Made by a program: the position numbers and the translations under genes. 64,000 bases of DNA from Campylobacter concisus (GTDB lineage: Bacteria; Campylobacterota; Campylobacteria; Campylobacterales; Campylobacteraceae): contig NZ_CP049263.1 in the NCBI RefSeq assembly GCF_003048615.2, forward strand, positions 1,550,001 through 1,614,000, written 5' to 3'. Under the pieces are notes generated by a model, which ran no database searches, was not told the origin of the DNA, and worked only from the letters and a program-made list of their open reading frames with translations. Numbering within the stretch: position 1 is the first letter of the stretch; each line of letters begins with the position of its first letter. Below are positions 1 to 8,929 of this stretch, piece by piece.

Positions 1-875
1 CTCATGCTCAAATTACTTATAGATGCTAGGGTTTTATTTGCCTCTACGTCTTTTAAAATGCAAACACCGGCACCCAAAAAAGAATTATCCCCTATACTAA
101 CTCCATCCCTAATTGTAACATTTGGTCCAATCCAACAATTTTTTCCAATTTTTACACTGCCGCTTATTTCGGACATGGCAACAATACACACATTTTTTTC
201 TATTGTAACATTATGGGCAATAAAAACACAATCATCTATTTTTACATTATCTTTTATTACTGTTGAATTTAAAGTCGCTCTAGCTATGACTGTGTTGGCA
301 CCAATCTCAACATTGTTTCCTATTATTACGTTGCCAAAATGCGGAAATCTAATAGGAACCCCTTTTTCATCTCTTTCAAAACCAAATCCAGCACCTCCTA
401 TTAGAGCACCAGCCTTAATATAGCAGTTGTCTCCAATAACTGTATTGGCTTCTATGACAACGTTTTCTTCTATTATAACATTGCTGCCAATTACAACATT
501 ATCTTTTATTGCAGAGTTATATCCTATTGATAAATTTTTGCCAAATTTACAGTTATAGCCAATCTTAACAGAGTCATCCACGCCAAAAACTCTTTTTTTT
601 TGAAAAAATTCATTTAAAACCCTTATAAAATCCAATCTAGGTTTTTTACTTAGTATAAAAGTTGCATGCGGATTACTACATATATCAAAATCGTCTATGG
701 CTATAATCAAGCATCTTAGATTATTATCAATCTTAAAGCACCTCTTATTTGCGAAAGTCAAGCAATTGTCTTTTACCATATCCAAGGATGTAAATTCACT
801 GATGACAAAATTAGAACCAATAAAAGGTTTTTTTAAAAATTTTGCAATATCCGATACGCTCAAGTTACTTAACAT
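1..875 (-). CDS. LpxD-like acyltransferase, left-handed beta-helix (partial, 3' end outside window)
   Basis: The reading frame is open from an ATG at 875 to the window edge (291 residues visible, no stop). Residues 1-90 resemble the N-terminal uridine-binding domain of LpxD (UDP-3-O-acylglucosamine N-acyltransferase). The rest is hexapeptide-repeat sequence with many isoleucine and valine positions six apart. LpxD hallmarks are the GGAGFGFERD stretch (about 160-169) and FIAHNV with a candidate catalytic His near 221. The start overlaps the end of the preceding gene by 11 bp, so it is the most distal gene seen of the polysaccharide operon. Because it sits in a glycan locus and not with lpxA/fabZ, it more likely N-acylates a nucleotide aminosugar than serves as the housekeeping lpxD. 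That role is inferred. Confidence 0.8.
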   Translation of the reverse strand, partial: MLSNLSVSDIAKFLKKPFIGSNFVISEFTSLDMVKDNCLTFANKRCFKIDNNLRCLIIAIDDFDICSNPHATFILSKKPRLDFIRVLNEFFQKKRVFGVDDSVKIGYNCKFGKNLSIGYNSAIKDNVVIGSNVIIEENVVIEANTVIGDNCYIKAGALIGGAGFGFERDEKGVPIRFPHFGNVIIGNNVEIGANTVIARATLNSTVIKDNVKIDDCVFIAHNVTIEKNVCIVAMSEISGSVKIGKNCWIGPNVTIRDGVSIGDNSFLGAGVCILKDVEANKTLASISNLSM

Positions 876-1590
876 TTATTCTCCCATTATCTTTTAGTGT
901 TTGGTCATATTTTTTAATCGTGCTATCATACCTACCCTTTATACACTTCAGTATTCTATCTCTTGGTTTCATTTCTTTTCTTTGCCACCAAGCTGGATGT
1001 GTCAATATTTGTACCCTATCATGGCATTCACTCAAAAAACTATCTAATCTTTTATATCTCCAATATCCATTACTATCACTACAATATGCAACATGCTCCT
1101 TAAAATACTTTGCGTATGCATTAATCATATCAACATATGCCATATCGTCATACTTTAAAATATCACTTGAAGGATTATGAAAAGAAAATGCCTTGATTGT
1201 AGTCTGAAATAAATTTTCTAAGATACTTTTTTCAAATACTAAGTGTTGATTTAAATCAGAAATATTAGATATGTGATATTGAGTAGGATCAAAATGTAAT
1301 CCAATCTGATGCCCCAGCCCTAATATATTTGAAACCAATTCTCTAATTTCATGTTCAAATAAATTATAAAACAAAGAACCAAGCTGAACAAAGTAAGTTG
1401 CCTTTAAGCCAAGATTATATTCTATCTTAGATAAAGCAAACGCCCTATGCATTGAAAAATCAACATCATGTCGCAATATGACATATTTGTTCATTTTTTG
1501 ATATTCGTCAAAAAAAATAGTAGTATTCTTGATTTTCTTTAATAGCTCTTTATAGTTATTTTCAGTAAAGTCTTCAATAAAACAATTCAT
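865..1590 (-). CDS. Divergent polysaccharide deacetylase-like protein
   Basis: 241 aa, no signal peptide, so probably cytoplasmic. The NodB-type metal motif appears in altered form as RHDVDFS (about residues 40-46), and a second candidate metal site is GLHFDPTQYH. This HDVD type is found in O-antigen and capsule loci in place of the classical TFDDG. The likely role is hydrolytic removal of an acyl group from a nucleotide sugar or glycan intermediate; the substrate is unknown. The start overlaps the stop of the formyltransferase gene by 1 bp, indicating translational coupling. A second divergent family member lies two genes upstream (2510-3202). Function is inferred from fold motifs and context only. 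Confidence 0.7.
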   Translation of the reverse strand: MNCFIEDFTENNYKELLKKIKNTTIFFDEYQKMNKYVILRHDVDFSMHRAFALSKIEYNLGLKATYFVQLGSLFYNLFEHEIRELVSNILGLGHQIGLHFDPTQYHISNISDLNQHLVFEKSILENLFQTTIKAFSFHNPSSDILKYDDMAYVDMINAYAKYFKEHVAYCSDSNGYWRYKRLDSFLSECHDRVQILTHPAWWQRKEMKPRDRILKCIKGRYDSTIKKYDQTLKDNGRINVK

Positions 1591-2513
1591 TACCTCAACC
1601 TTTTTCTTATGCTTTTTATCTTTTCCCCAGGAGAACCAACAAACCCCATATACTCTATTGTATTAATTTTCAGCTTCCCATTGCCAGTTATAACTATTAT
1701 ACTACCATCTTGGTCTATACTACATACCTGACCACACTCGGATAAATATTTTTCATCATCATTATAAAGTTCAGCATCCCAAATAATAAATTTATTATTA
1801 TCATATTCACAATAAGCTCCACAATATGGCTTATTGGTGGCATTTATCAAACGCAAAATCTCTAAATTTGTTTTCCTCCAGTCTATCTTTCCGTCTTCTG
1901 GCAGCCTCGGATAACACCTCATTGCTCTACTGGAATCTTCATTTTTGCTCTCTAGTACATAAAGTGGATTATTAGCCAACTTATTTATTGATTCTAAAAA
2001 CATATTTGGTATAACCTCTGCAAACCATTGATAAATATATGTTATTTTAGTATTTATATCTATATCTAAAAATTTTCTATCAATAATATTGCCATTATCA
2101 ACCTCACCACCAATCATAGAGTGAATGCATAGTCCGATTTTTGTTTCACCGTTTAATATAGCCCAAGCTTGGCATGCATTACCTCTATATTTTGGCAAAT
2201 CTCCACCATGCGCATTCAAAATACCAAGTGGAAACAAATCAATAACCTTTTGAGAAATAATACTAGAATAATTTAAGCTCACAGCTATATCACAAGAAGC
2301 ATCTTTAATATCTCGGACATAATCATCTAACCTGCTAGTATATATATATTTTATTTTATTCTTTTTTGCTATTTGTTCAAATTCAAAAGCACTCTTTGTA
2401 TACTCAGGCGCTTCTTTTGATGTTATTATTAACCCAATCTCATAATTATTATCTAACAGAAGTTTTAATGTTTCATATAATATTTCAGTTCTACCTATAA
2501 CAGCGACTTTCAC
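1590..2513 (-). CDS. Formyltransferase-family protein (sugar N-formyltransferase candidate)
   Basis: 307 aa of the methionyl-tRNA formyltransferase fold, using N10-formyl-tetrahydrofolate. The catalytic Asn-His-Asp triad is visible: N100 and H102 in LNAHGGDLPKYRG and D139 in GEVDNG. The PRLPEDGKIDW segment matches the conserved end of the hydrolase/transferase core. A family member inside a polysaccharide operon is most simply a sugar N-formyltransferase acting on an amino-dideoxy nucleotide sugar, as with VioF- or WlaRD-type enzymes; the housekeeping fmt would be expected elsewhere. The ATG overlaps the upstream stop as ATGA, so it is coupled to the upstream deacetylase-like gene. The acceptor sugar cannot be read from the sequence. 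Confidence 0.8.
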   Translation of the reverse strand: MKVAVIGRTEILYETLKLLLDNNYEIGLIITSKEAPEYTKSAFEFEQIAKKNKIKYIYTSRLDDYVRDIKDASCDIAVSLNYSSIISQKVIDLFPLGILNAHGGDLPKYRGNACQAWAILNGETKIGLCIHSMIGGEVDNGNIIDRKFLDIDINTKITYIYQWFAEVIPNMFLESINKLANNPLYVLESKNEDSSRAMRCYPRLPEDGKIDWRKTNLEILRLINATNKPYCGAYCEYDNNKFIIWDAELYNDDEKYLSECGQVCSIDQDGSIIVITGNGKLKINTIEYMGFVGSPGEKIKSIRKRLR

Positions 2514-3202
2514 ATTATCTCCATGTAACTTTTTAAATTATAAATATTTATTTTTTTATTACTATACGCTTCTATAATATCTTCAAGCATAGATTCTGAT
2601 CCAAGCAAACTATTTTTCAATATATTTCCAGTTTTTTTATATTCAATATAACTTTCATTTGTGCTGGAGTTTAAAAAAATATGAATAGGATGAAAATCAA
2701 GTATTTTATGAGTCATATTACGTATACTTTGCAAGCTATATTTTTTATTTAATTGATAAAATTCATAATCGTCTTCCCAATTATATGGGCATCTTATTAG
2801 TTTCAAACCATTTATTTCAAAATTAAATTTTATCATTTGATTAATATTTGGCATCAAAATAGAGCTATCAATTTTTATACCCCTTTCCATCATGTATATT
2901 AAAATATTTGATGAAATACTTAATCCATGAGATCTACTAGATATTGCCTCGGGAACAATATTTAAACAATAGTCTATAACATCTTTATAATTATCTCCGT
3001 GACTTGAGCCATTATTAAAATTCGGATGGATGCCAAGCTCAAAAAAATCATATTTTCTTATAGTATGAAGTAATCTGGTATCATGTGTAATAAAAAAAGT
3101 GGCTGGAACACTATTTGGTATTAGCTTATCCAACAAATAGGAAAGTACTTCATCATTACACCAATCTAGGTCAAATGTTAAACTTAAATTATCACTATTC
3201 AA
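2510..3202 (-). CDS. WbmS-type polysaccharide deacetylase-like protein
   Basis: 230 aa. Motifs are LTFDLDWCND at the N-terminus (metal-binding Asp), ELGIHPNFNNG (second site) and DFHPIHIFLN near the C-terminus. This pattern recalls the WbmS-like family of O-antigen loci; that assignment is from memory. There is no signal peptide, so it probably acts in the cytoplasm on a sugar nucleotide or lipid-linked intermediate. The start is a TTG that overlaps the stop of the ATP-grasp gene as TTGA, the same 4-bp geometry as the ATGA overlaps elsewhere in this operon, which supports the unusual start. It differs clearly from the other deacetylase-like gene at 865-1590, so it is not a recent duplicate. 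Confidence 0.7.
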   Translation of the reverse strand: MNSDNLSLTFDLDWCNDEVLSYLLDKLIPNSVPATFFITHDTRLLHTIRKYDFFELGIHPNFNNGSSHGDNYKDVIDYCLNIVPEAISSRSHGLSISSNILIYMMERGIKIDSSILMPNINQMIKFNFEINGLKLIRCPYNWEDDYEFYQLNKKYSLQSIRNMTHKILDFHPIHIFLNSSTNESYIEYKKTGNILKNSLLGSESMLEDIIEAYSNKKINIYNLKSYMEIM

Positions 3203-4209
3203 ATTATAAGCTCTTTTATGGTTCTCATAATCAGCATATCCTTATAGCTAACATTTTGCACTTTACCGAAAATATCATTTTTTATTATAATTTCTGGCTC
3301 ATTATATCCAGCCATTGCTCTCAAAGATGTTGTTCCGGACAATCTTGGGTTAATCTCAAAAAGCATTAACTTGCCACCAACTTCTCTACATTGTATATTT
3401 AGTGGTCCCCTAGAATCTAGAACTCTTGCTATGTGTTCCGCCTGCCTTTGTAAGTCTTCTCTATGACAAACATACCCTTGGGAAACACCGGAAGATATGA
3501 CGCAACCATTTAATTTTTTATTTGTAGATAATGCATTATTTATGATGCGTTTAACAACAATACTACCCAAGATATTACCATTCTTATCTGAACTAACACC
3601 TATTGTATACTCATTTTCATGTGTACCTATATATTCTTGCGCTACTAAATCAACGTTATGTCTTAACATAAACTCAGCCAACAACCTACAATCATATTCA
3701 TCAAAAACCACATAAACATCGGCCGATCCACCAGAACCAGTGCTTGGCTTTAAAACCAATGGATAGAAATCTATTTCACCTATATCATCAAGAGAAGCTA
3801 TTTTTTTAAATTTAGGTAAAGCAATTCCTTTTTCTTTTAAAAAAACATATGTATTAAATTTATTCATACATAAAGATATAACTTCTTTTGAGTTTAAGGG
3901 ATGTCCAATCCCAATTCTTTCAAACTCGCTTCTATATTCGGATATAAATTTTAACTCTGCCTCAGATCCGTGAAATATAAAAGAGATATTATGCTTTTTT
4001 ATAATATTAAAAACAACATTTTTGTAATTACTTTCGGTAACTTTGGGAACGACATAAAAATGGTCGACCAAAGCCTTTCCAGTACTAAATTCACTAATAT
4101 CTGTCCCTATAATTGTTAGATCAATATCTTCAATTAATTTAAGTGACTTTAAAATTTGTTCACCATGTCCTCCACCGCCTATACCAGTTACCAATATATT
4201 AGCCTTCAT
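3199..4209 (-). CDS. ATP-grasp ligase (carbamoyl-phosphate synthase-like)
   Basis: 336 aa. Residues 1-110 form a pre-ATP-grasp Rossmann-like domain starting ILVTGIGGGGHGEQIL. Residues 115-310 are the ATP-grasp domain: glycine-rich loop KPSTGSGGSADV (about 154-165) and metal-binding E285/N287 in LFEINPRLSG. Enzymes of this type join a carboxylate to an amine or carbamoyl group through an acyl-phosphate. In a glycan operon with AsnB and a formyltransferase it may attach an amino acid or similar group to an aminosugar; this is inferred. The ATG at 4209 overlaps the phosphoesterase gene by 11 bp and the downstream gene by 4 bp, so all are coupled. Confidence 0.75.
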   Translation of the reverse strand: MKANILVTGIGGGGHGEQILKSLKLIEDIDLTIIGTDISEFSTGKALVDHFYVVPKVTESNYKNVVFNIIKKHNISFIFHGSEAELKFISEYRSEFERIGIGHPLNSKEVISLCMNKFNTYVFLKEKGIALPKFKKIASLDDIGEIDFYPLVLKPSTGSGGSADVYVVFDEYDCRLLAEFMLRHNVDLVAQEYIGTHENEYTIGVSSDKNGNILGSIVVKRIINNALSTNKKLNGCVISSGVSQGYVCHREDLQRQAEHIARVLDSRGPLNIQCREVGGKLMLFEINPRLSGTTSLRAMAGYNEPEIIIKNDIFGKVQNVSYKDMLIMRTIKELII

Positions 4210-4882
4210 TCTTATCTCTCTTTAAAATTTTTATTAAGCTATCATGATATCCATTGTAACTCAATTGTTTTGAAAATGTATTAAAATCTTGGTCTACTTT
4301 TTGAATCAAAACACTATTTCTTTGAAAATCTATAATTACATAAGATGACTGCTTGGTACAATCCCTAGGCTGTCCAACAGAACCAGGATTAATAATACAT
4401 GTTCCATTTTTATATAAAATACTTGGAATATGAGTATGTCCAAAACAATAATAATTATAAGATTTTAAAAAGTTAGACCCCAATTCATGCGTATTATATA
4501 AATACTTTTCAGCATTATTTGGCAATGAATGTGTCATATAGATAATTTTATCGCCTTCTTTTAAAACTATTTCATCTTTTAGAGACATTAAAAAAGACAA
4601 ATTTTCACTACTGAGTTCTTTAATCTGTCTCTTAAAGCCATAAATAATTTCATTCTCTATATCATATTTGAGCTCACCTAATAAATATTTCTCATGGTTG
4701 CCTTTTACACAATATATATTTTTTTCTCTAATAAAATCAATTACATGATTCGGTTCATTATAATATCCAACAAGATCGCCTAAACAATAAATTCGATCAA
4801 TATCGTTACGATTAATACTATTAAATACATTTTTAAAATAAAAGAAATTGGAATGTATGTCAGATATTAACGCTATTTTCAT
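4199..4882 (-). CDS. Calcineurin-like metallophosphoesterase (YfcE/MJ0936 type)
   Basis: 227 aa. It shows the complete two-metal signature in order: ISDIHSN (residues 6-12), CLGDLVGYYNEP, VKGNHE and FGHTHIP, then the NPGSVGQPRD segment typical of the YfcE/MJ0936 subfamily. These enzymes cleave phosphodiesters or phosphomonoesters; some act on nucleotides. In this operon it lies between an SDR epimerase (23-bp overlap) and the ATP-grasp gene (11-bp overlap). A role in hydrolysing a nucleotide-sugar or sugar-phosphate intermediate is reasonable but unproven. It has no signal sequence. Confidence 0.8.
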   Translation of the reverse strand: MKIALISDIHSNFFYFKNVFNSINRNDIDRIYCLGDLVGYYNEPNHVIDFIREKNIYCVKGNHEKYLLGELKYDIENEIIYGFKRQIKELSSENLSFLMSLKDEIVLKEGDKIIYMTHSLPNNAEKYLYNTHELGSNFLKSYNYYCFGHTHIPSILYKNGTCIINPGSVGQPRDCTKQSSYVIIDFQRNSVLIQKVDQDFNTFSKQLSYNGYHDSLIKILKRDKNEG

Positions 4883-5732
4883 ACTTAACCCAATCTATAT
4901 ATTTCTTTAAACCATCCTTTAATCTGGTTTTTGGAAAATATCCAAAATCTTTAAAAGCTTTCTTGTAGCTATATTTTGGACGATAGTTCTCCTGCGGATC
5001 TATTCCATCAAAAATTATTTTGGATTTAGATTTTACAATATCTATAATTAACTCTGCCAATCTAAACATCGATATATTACTTTTACCGACTATTTCATAT
5101 GTGCCTTGAACATCTTTTTCTATTGCTAGTTCTATCGCATTTAAAATATCTCCAGCATATGTGAAATTTTGCTCTCTACTTCCATCTCCAAATACTATAA
5201 TATCCTGATTACTAAGTGCCCTATTTACAAAAATTCTTAAAACATTATTTGCTTTTAAAAACTCACCATATGGGGATGATATTCTAAATGAAGTAGCATC
5301 TACACCATTTTTATTTAACATTGAACAAAAAAGCTCGCCAGTAATTTTTGATAATGTATAATAGTCGCCAACATCAAATAATTTTGGATTTGTCATAGAA
5401 CCGAAAGTGCTCATATAAATAAATTTTTTAACATTATTTTTTAAAGTAAATTTGAATAAATTTTCGACCATATATGTGTTGTCTTTAAATAACTGATATG
5501 TCGCTTCTGCAAAATTCCTTGGTATAATGGATGCATTATGAATAATACAATCTATTCTCTTATTACATAAAATCTCACAAATATTAGTATATAAACTATC
5601 AAACTTCACAAAACCATCATCTAAAGAAGATGTTGTGGCAAAAATAATCTCATAATTATTTCTTATGTTACTTCTTATATAGCTTCCAAGAAATCCAGTA
5701 GATCCAGTAATGACTATAGTTTTTTTATCCAT
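4860..5732 (-). CDS. NAD(P)-dependent sugar epimerase/dehydratase (SDR)
   Basis: 290 aa from the ATG at 5732. A 7-codon-longer frame begins with TTG; the ATG is preferred because MDKKTIVITGSTGFLGSY places the Rossmann glycine motif at the usual position and purine-rich GAAGAGTGG precedes it. The extended-SDR catalytic Tyr-x3-Lys is in YYTLSKITGE. The start overlaps the end of asnB by 8 bp. Enzymes of this family epimerise, dehydrate or reduce nucleotide sugars; the substrate cannot be read from the sequence. It is a different subgroup from the epimerase at 9902-10888. Confidence 0.8.
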   Translation of the reverse strand: MDKKTIVITGSTGFLGSYIRSNIRNNYEIIFATTSSLDDGFVKFDSLYTNICEILCNKRIDCIIHNASIIPRNFAEATYQLFKDNTYMVENLFKFTLKNNVKKFIYMSTFGSMTNPKLFDVGDYYTLSKITGELFCSMLNKNGVDATSFRISSPYGEFLKANNVLRIFVNRALSNQDIIVFGDGSREQNFTYAGDILNAIELAIEKDVQGTYEIVGKSNISMFRLAELIIDIVKSKSKIIFDGIDPQENYRPKYSYKKAFKDFGYFPKTRLKDGLKKYIDWVKYENSVNI

Positions 5733-7713
5733 ATATTTTATTCCACTCTTCAAAATTTAATAAACTCCAAATAAAAAGCCTTCTATTTTGCCTACCATTT
5801 AAATGTTCTCCTAATAACCTTTTAACTGTTTTCTTATCAAAATAGCTGTAAATTTTGGCATCCTTGTTTAAAAGTTTCATCCTTACAAAATCAATGCTAT
5901 CACCCCTAAACCAACTCTCGTCAGGAGAGCTAAAGCCTTGCTTAATGGCATCATTAATCTCGCTTGGTATATATTTTTTCATGGCCTTACGTAATATTAT
6001 TTTACCGTCATTTGTCTTCTGAAGTTTCCCTATAGTATTTTCATCAACATTAATAACGCTTTTTAGATTCTTAAGTTTAAATTTTACCGGTATTTTCTGA
6101 ACAAAATCAACCAAATCATTATCCAAAAACGGCACTCTAGTTTCCAATGAATGTGCCATTGACAACTTATCTTCAACAACTAAAAGTCCGTGCAAAAAAG
6201 TTTTAGCTTCAAAATATAATGAGTCATTTATGTATTCTTCTGGAGTTTGTTTTGTTTCCTTGTTTATAAAAATATTTGAAAAAATATCTCTTGTCCATAC
6301 ATTCTCGACATCCTTTACAATTGGACGAAAAAGATCTTTTAAGTCCTTATTTGGCAAAAGCCTCTTCCAGAAACCATAATACTTATCTATATAGTCATCA
6401 AAATTTATATTATTGATAGCCTTATAGTACCTCCAAGGATATCCAGCAAATAACTCATCTCCTCCAGTCCCCCCAAGAACAACTTTAGAAAATTTACTGG
6501 CAAGTTTTGCGGCATAATAATTTGGATAACTCTGTCCAACACGTGGTTCCTCTAGATGATATGCAAAATCGCTTAAACACCTCTCCATATCGCCAGATTT
6601 TAAAACCATTTCATAATGTTCTGTTTTAAATTTATATGACATATATTCGGATTTTGCTCTCTCATCAAAACCAAGCTCTATACCATTTGTACTATTTAAA
6701 TCAAAACCAACAGTGAATGTATTTAGCCAAGGAATGTTTTTAGAAGCAATAGCAACTATTGAACCACTATCTAAGCCGCCACTAAGGTAGCTTCCAATGG
6801 GAACATCAGCAACAAGTTGCCTCTTAACTGCTTGAGTTAAAAGCCTATCTAATTCTTCTATGCACTCTTTTTCATCTTTAAAATTTTCTTCCTTAAAGTT
6901 AAAATCCCAAAATTTAATATTTTTAATATCCTTAGTTTTTAAATTAATATCAAGAAAGTGGCCAGGTTCTAAAATTTGTATATTTTTATGAAGGGTTTTA
7001 TCGGTAAAGATATTTTGAAAGGTGAAATATTCCAATAATGCTTCTTTATCGATTTTTGATTCATAATCTTTATACTCCAAAATAGACTTTATTTCACTTG
7101 CGAAGACAAGAGTATTATTTTTGGTTAAATGGTAATAAAGAGGCTTAATACCATAGCGATCACGTGCTAAAATAATGCGTTTTTTTAAATTATCATATAT
7201 ACAAAAAGAAAACATACCGTTAAACTTTTCAATACATTTTTCGCCCCACTCTATATAAGCATATATAATAACTTCGGTATCAGTATGACTTTTAAATTTA
7301 TGTCCTATTTTTATTAGCTCATTTCTTATTTCTTGAAAATTATAAATTTCACCATTATAAACAATCCAAATATTTTTAGATAAATCACTCATGGGCTGAT
7401 GTCCTGCATAGCTTATATCAAGTATCGCAAGTCTTCTGTGTCCTAAAAACAAATCATAATCATGTAAATATAATTCTCTTTTTATAGAATTAGATTCAAT
7501 AGTTGGAAGCATGTCATCTATATTTTTAAATTTATCATCCGTTAAATTTTGAAAAAAAGACAGCTTATCATTATTGTGTCTAGATCCTGTATGAAAAAAT
7601 AAGTATCCAGCATCATCGGGGCCCCTATGGGAAATCTTATCAGTCATAGGTTTTGCATAATCAACGCAAATACTTTTAGCTTCTAATGATATCGCCCCAA
7701 CAATGCCACACAT
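5725..7713 (-). CDS. asnB: AsnB-type glutamine-dependent amidotransferase
   Basis: 662 aa, longer than the 554 aa of E. coli AsnB. Domain 1 (1-250) is a class II glutaminase with nucleophile C2 (MCGIVGA), HRGPDDAG and GEIYNF. An insert of about 45 residues (45-88) lies before LGHRRLAILD. Domain 2 is the PP-loop synthetase with SGGLDS at 311-316 and EDKLSMAHSLETRVPFLD later. The family converts a carboxylate to an amide with ATP and glutamine. Next to wbpB/E/D, it probably amidates a uronic acid residue to a uronamide, as proposed for AsnB-like proteins in other O-antigen loci; ordinary asparagine synthesis cannot be excluded. One base separates it from the upstream aminotransferase gene. Confidence 0.85.
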   Translation of the reverse strand: MCGIVGAISLEAKSICVDYAKPMTDKISHRGPDDAGYLFFHTGSRHNNDKLSFFQNLTDDKFKNIDDMLPTIESNSIKRELYLHDYDLFLGHRRLAILDISYAGHQPMSDLSKNIWIVYNGEIYNFQEIRNELIKIGHKFKSHTDTEVIIYAYIEWGEKCIEKFNGMFSFCIYDNLKKRIILARDRYGIKPLYYHLTKNNTLVFASEIKSILEYKDYESKIDKEALLEYFTFQNIFTDKTLHKNIQILEPGHFLDINLKTKDIKNIKFWDFNFKEENFKDEKECIEELDRLLTQAVKRQLVADVPIGSYLSGGLDSGSIVAIASKNIPWLNTFTVGFDLNSTNGIELGFDERAKSEYMSYKFKTEHYEMVLKSGDMERCLSDFAYHLEEPRVGQSYPNYYAAKLASKFSKVVLGGTGGDELFAGYPWRYYKAINNINFDDYIDKYYGFWKRLLPNKDLKDLFRPIVKDVENVWTRDIFSNIFINKETKQTPEEYINDSLYFEAKTFLHGLLVVEDKLSMAHSLETRVPFLDNDLVDFVQKIPVKFKLKNLKSVINVDENTIGKLQKTNDGKIILRKAMKKYIPSEINDAIKQGFSSPDESWFRGDSIDFVRMKLLNKDAKIYSYFDKKTVKRLLGEHLNGRQNRRLFIWSLLNFEEWNKIYG

Positions 7714-7714
7714 C

Positions 7715-8929
7715 TTAAGCCAATGCCTTTTTTATATGATCTATCACATATTGAAACTCTTCATCACTCATGTCTGCATACATAGGCAGTGATATAGTTA
7801 ACCTATCTGCAGCATAAGAATTTAAAAAATCCTCATCTTTAAAATTATTTTTTACTTTATAATAACCTAGTGTATGTACGGCATGAGTACCTTGTCTTGT
7901 TGCTATGCCATTTTCTTCAAGAATTTGCATTAGATTATTGCGCTTTTGGTTTATATTGTCTATTATATCCTTATTTAGTTCTGTCAAATCTACCCCATCC
8001 GTAAATAAACAAACATATGACTGATATCCATGCTTATATCCATTTGGTATATATGGTGGAATTAAAATTTCAGATAATTTTTTATTATTAACTACTTCGC
8101 TTTTTAATGCATCATCGTATTTTTTAGCGATCCTTCGCCTGCCATTCATAATTCTCTCTTTTTTATCCATTTGACAAGAACCCAAAGCACCCTGTATATC
8201 AGTCATTCTGTAGTTATACCCAAGAATATCAAAATTTGGCAAAAGAGAACCACCCTTTTCAATATGTCTTTGCAAATCACTCTTGCTAGCACCATGATCC
8301 TTTAGCATAGAAACCAAACCAGCTATCTTTTCATCATTAGTAATCAACATTCCACCTTCGCCAGTACTAATAGACTTTCTTGGATGAAATGAAAAACACC
8401 CGCAGTCGCCAAATGTACCAGAATGCCTGTCTTCTATCCATCCATCAAAACCACAAGCACTGTCTTCTATAACTTTTAGGTTATACTTCTTTGCAATCTG
8501 CATTATAGCAGGCATATTTGCACAAAGTCCAAATAAATTTACTGGCATTATGGCTTTTATATTTTTATCATTTTTTATCAAATTTTCAAGTCTAGTTTCA
8601 TCAATATTAAATGTTCTTAAATCGATATCGCAAAATACAACTTCTGCACCAGTGTATTCAACAGCATTTGCACTGGCCACAAAGGTAAAAGATGGTACAA
8701 TAACTTTATCACCTTTTTTGATACCCATTGCCACTAACCCTAAATGTAAAGCAGTTGTGCAATTACTTGTTGCATATGCAAACCTACTATTCGTAAAATT
8801 TGCAAATTTATCTTGAAATTTAGACACATTTGGACCCTGAACAACCCAACCGCTTCTTAGCGGCTCGATAATTGCCAATTCCTCATCTTTATCAAAAATG
8901 GTTTTTGTAATTGGGATATTCCTCTTCAT
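7715..8929 (-). CDS. DegT/DnrJ/EryC1-family PLP-dependent sugar aminotransferase
   Basis: 404 aa from the ATG at 8929, which has a GGAG six bases upstream. A 12-codon-longer frame exists, but its start lacks a good site. The fold-type I aminotransferase has PLP Lys185 in FHPRKSISTGEGG and an Asp in LKVIEDSACG. The N-terminus (PLRSGWVVQGPNVSKFQ) is characteristic of enzymes that aminate keto-sugars on nucleotide carriers. It differs clearly from the WbpE homologue at 10902-11990, so the operon encodes two transamination steps and probably two amino sugars or a diamino sugar. It overlaps the end of the transglutaminase-like frame by 38 bp. Confidence 0.85.
   Translation of the reverse strand: MKRNIPITKTIFDKDEELAIIEPLRSGWVVQGPNVSKFQDKFANFTNSRFAYATSNCTTALHLGLVAMGIKKGDKVIVPSFTFVASANAVEYTGAEVVFCDIDLRTFNIDETRLENLIKNDKNIKAIMPVNLFGLCANMPAIMQIAKKYNLKVIEDSACGFDGWIEDRHSGTFGDCGCFSFHPRKSISTGEGGMLITNDEKIAGLVSMLKDHGASKSDLQRHIEKGGSLLPNFDILGYNYRMTDIQGALGSCQMDKKERIMNGRRRIAKKYDDALKSEVVNNKKLSEILIPPYIPNGYKHGYQSYVCLFTDGVDLTELNKDIIDNINQKRNNLMQILEENGIATRQGTHAVHTLGYYKVKNNFKDEDFLNSYAADRLTISLPMYADMSDEEFQYVIDHIKKALA

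Noticed and set aside
4-423. Open frame of 139 codons on the plus strand
   Set aside because: It is antisense to the hexapeptide repeats of the LpxD-like gene, whose periodic composition keeps the opposite strand open. The minus frame has clear family motifs.
5733-5753. Seven-codon N-terminal extension of the SDR epimerase
   Set aside because: It begins with TTG and displaces the glycine motif; the ATG at 5732 is better placed.
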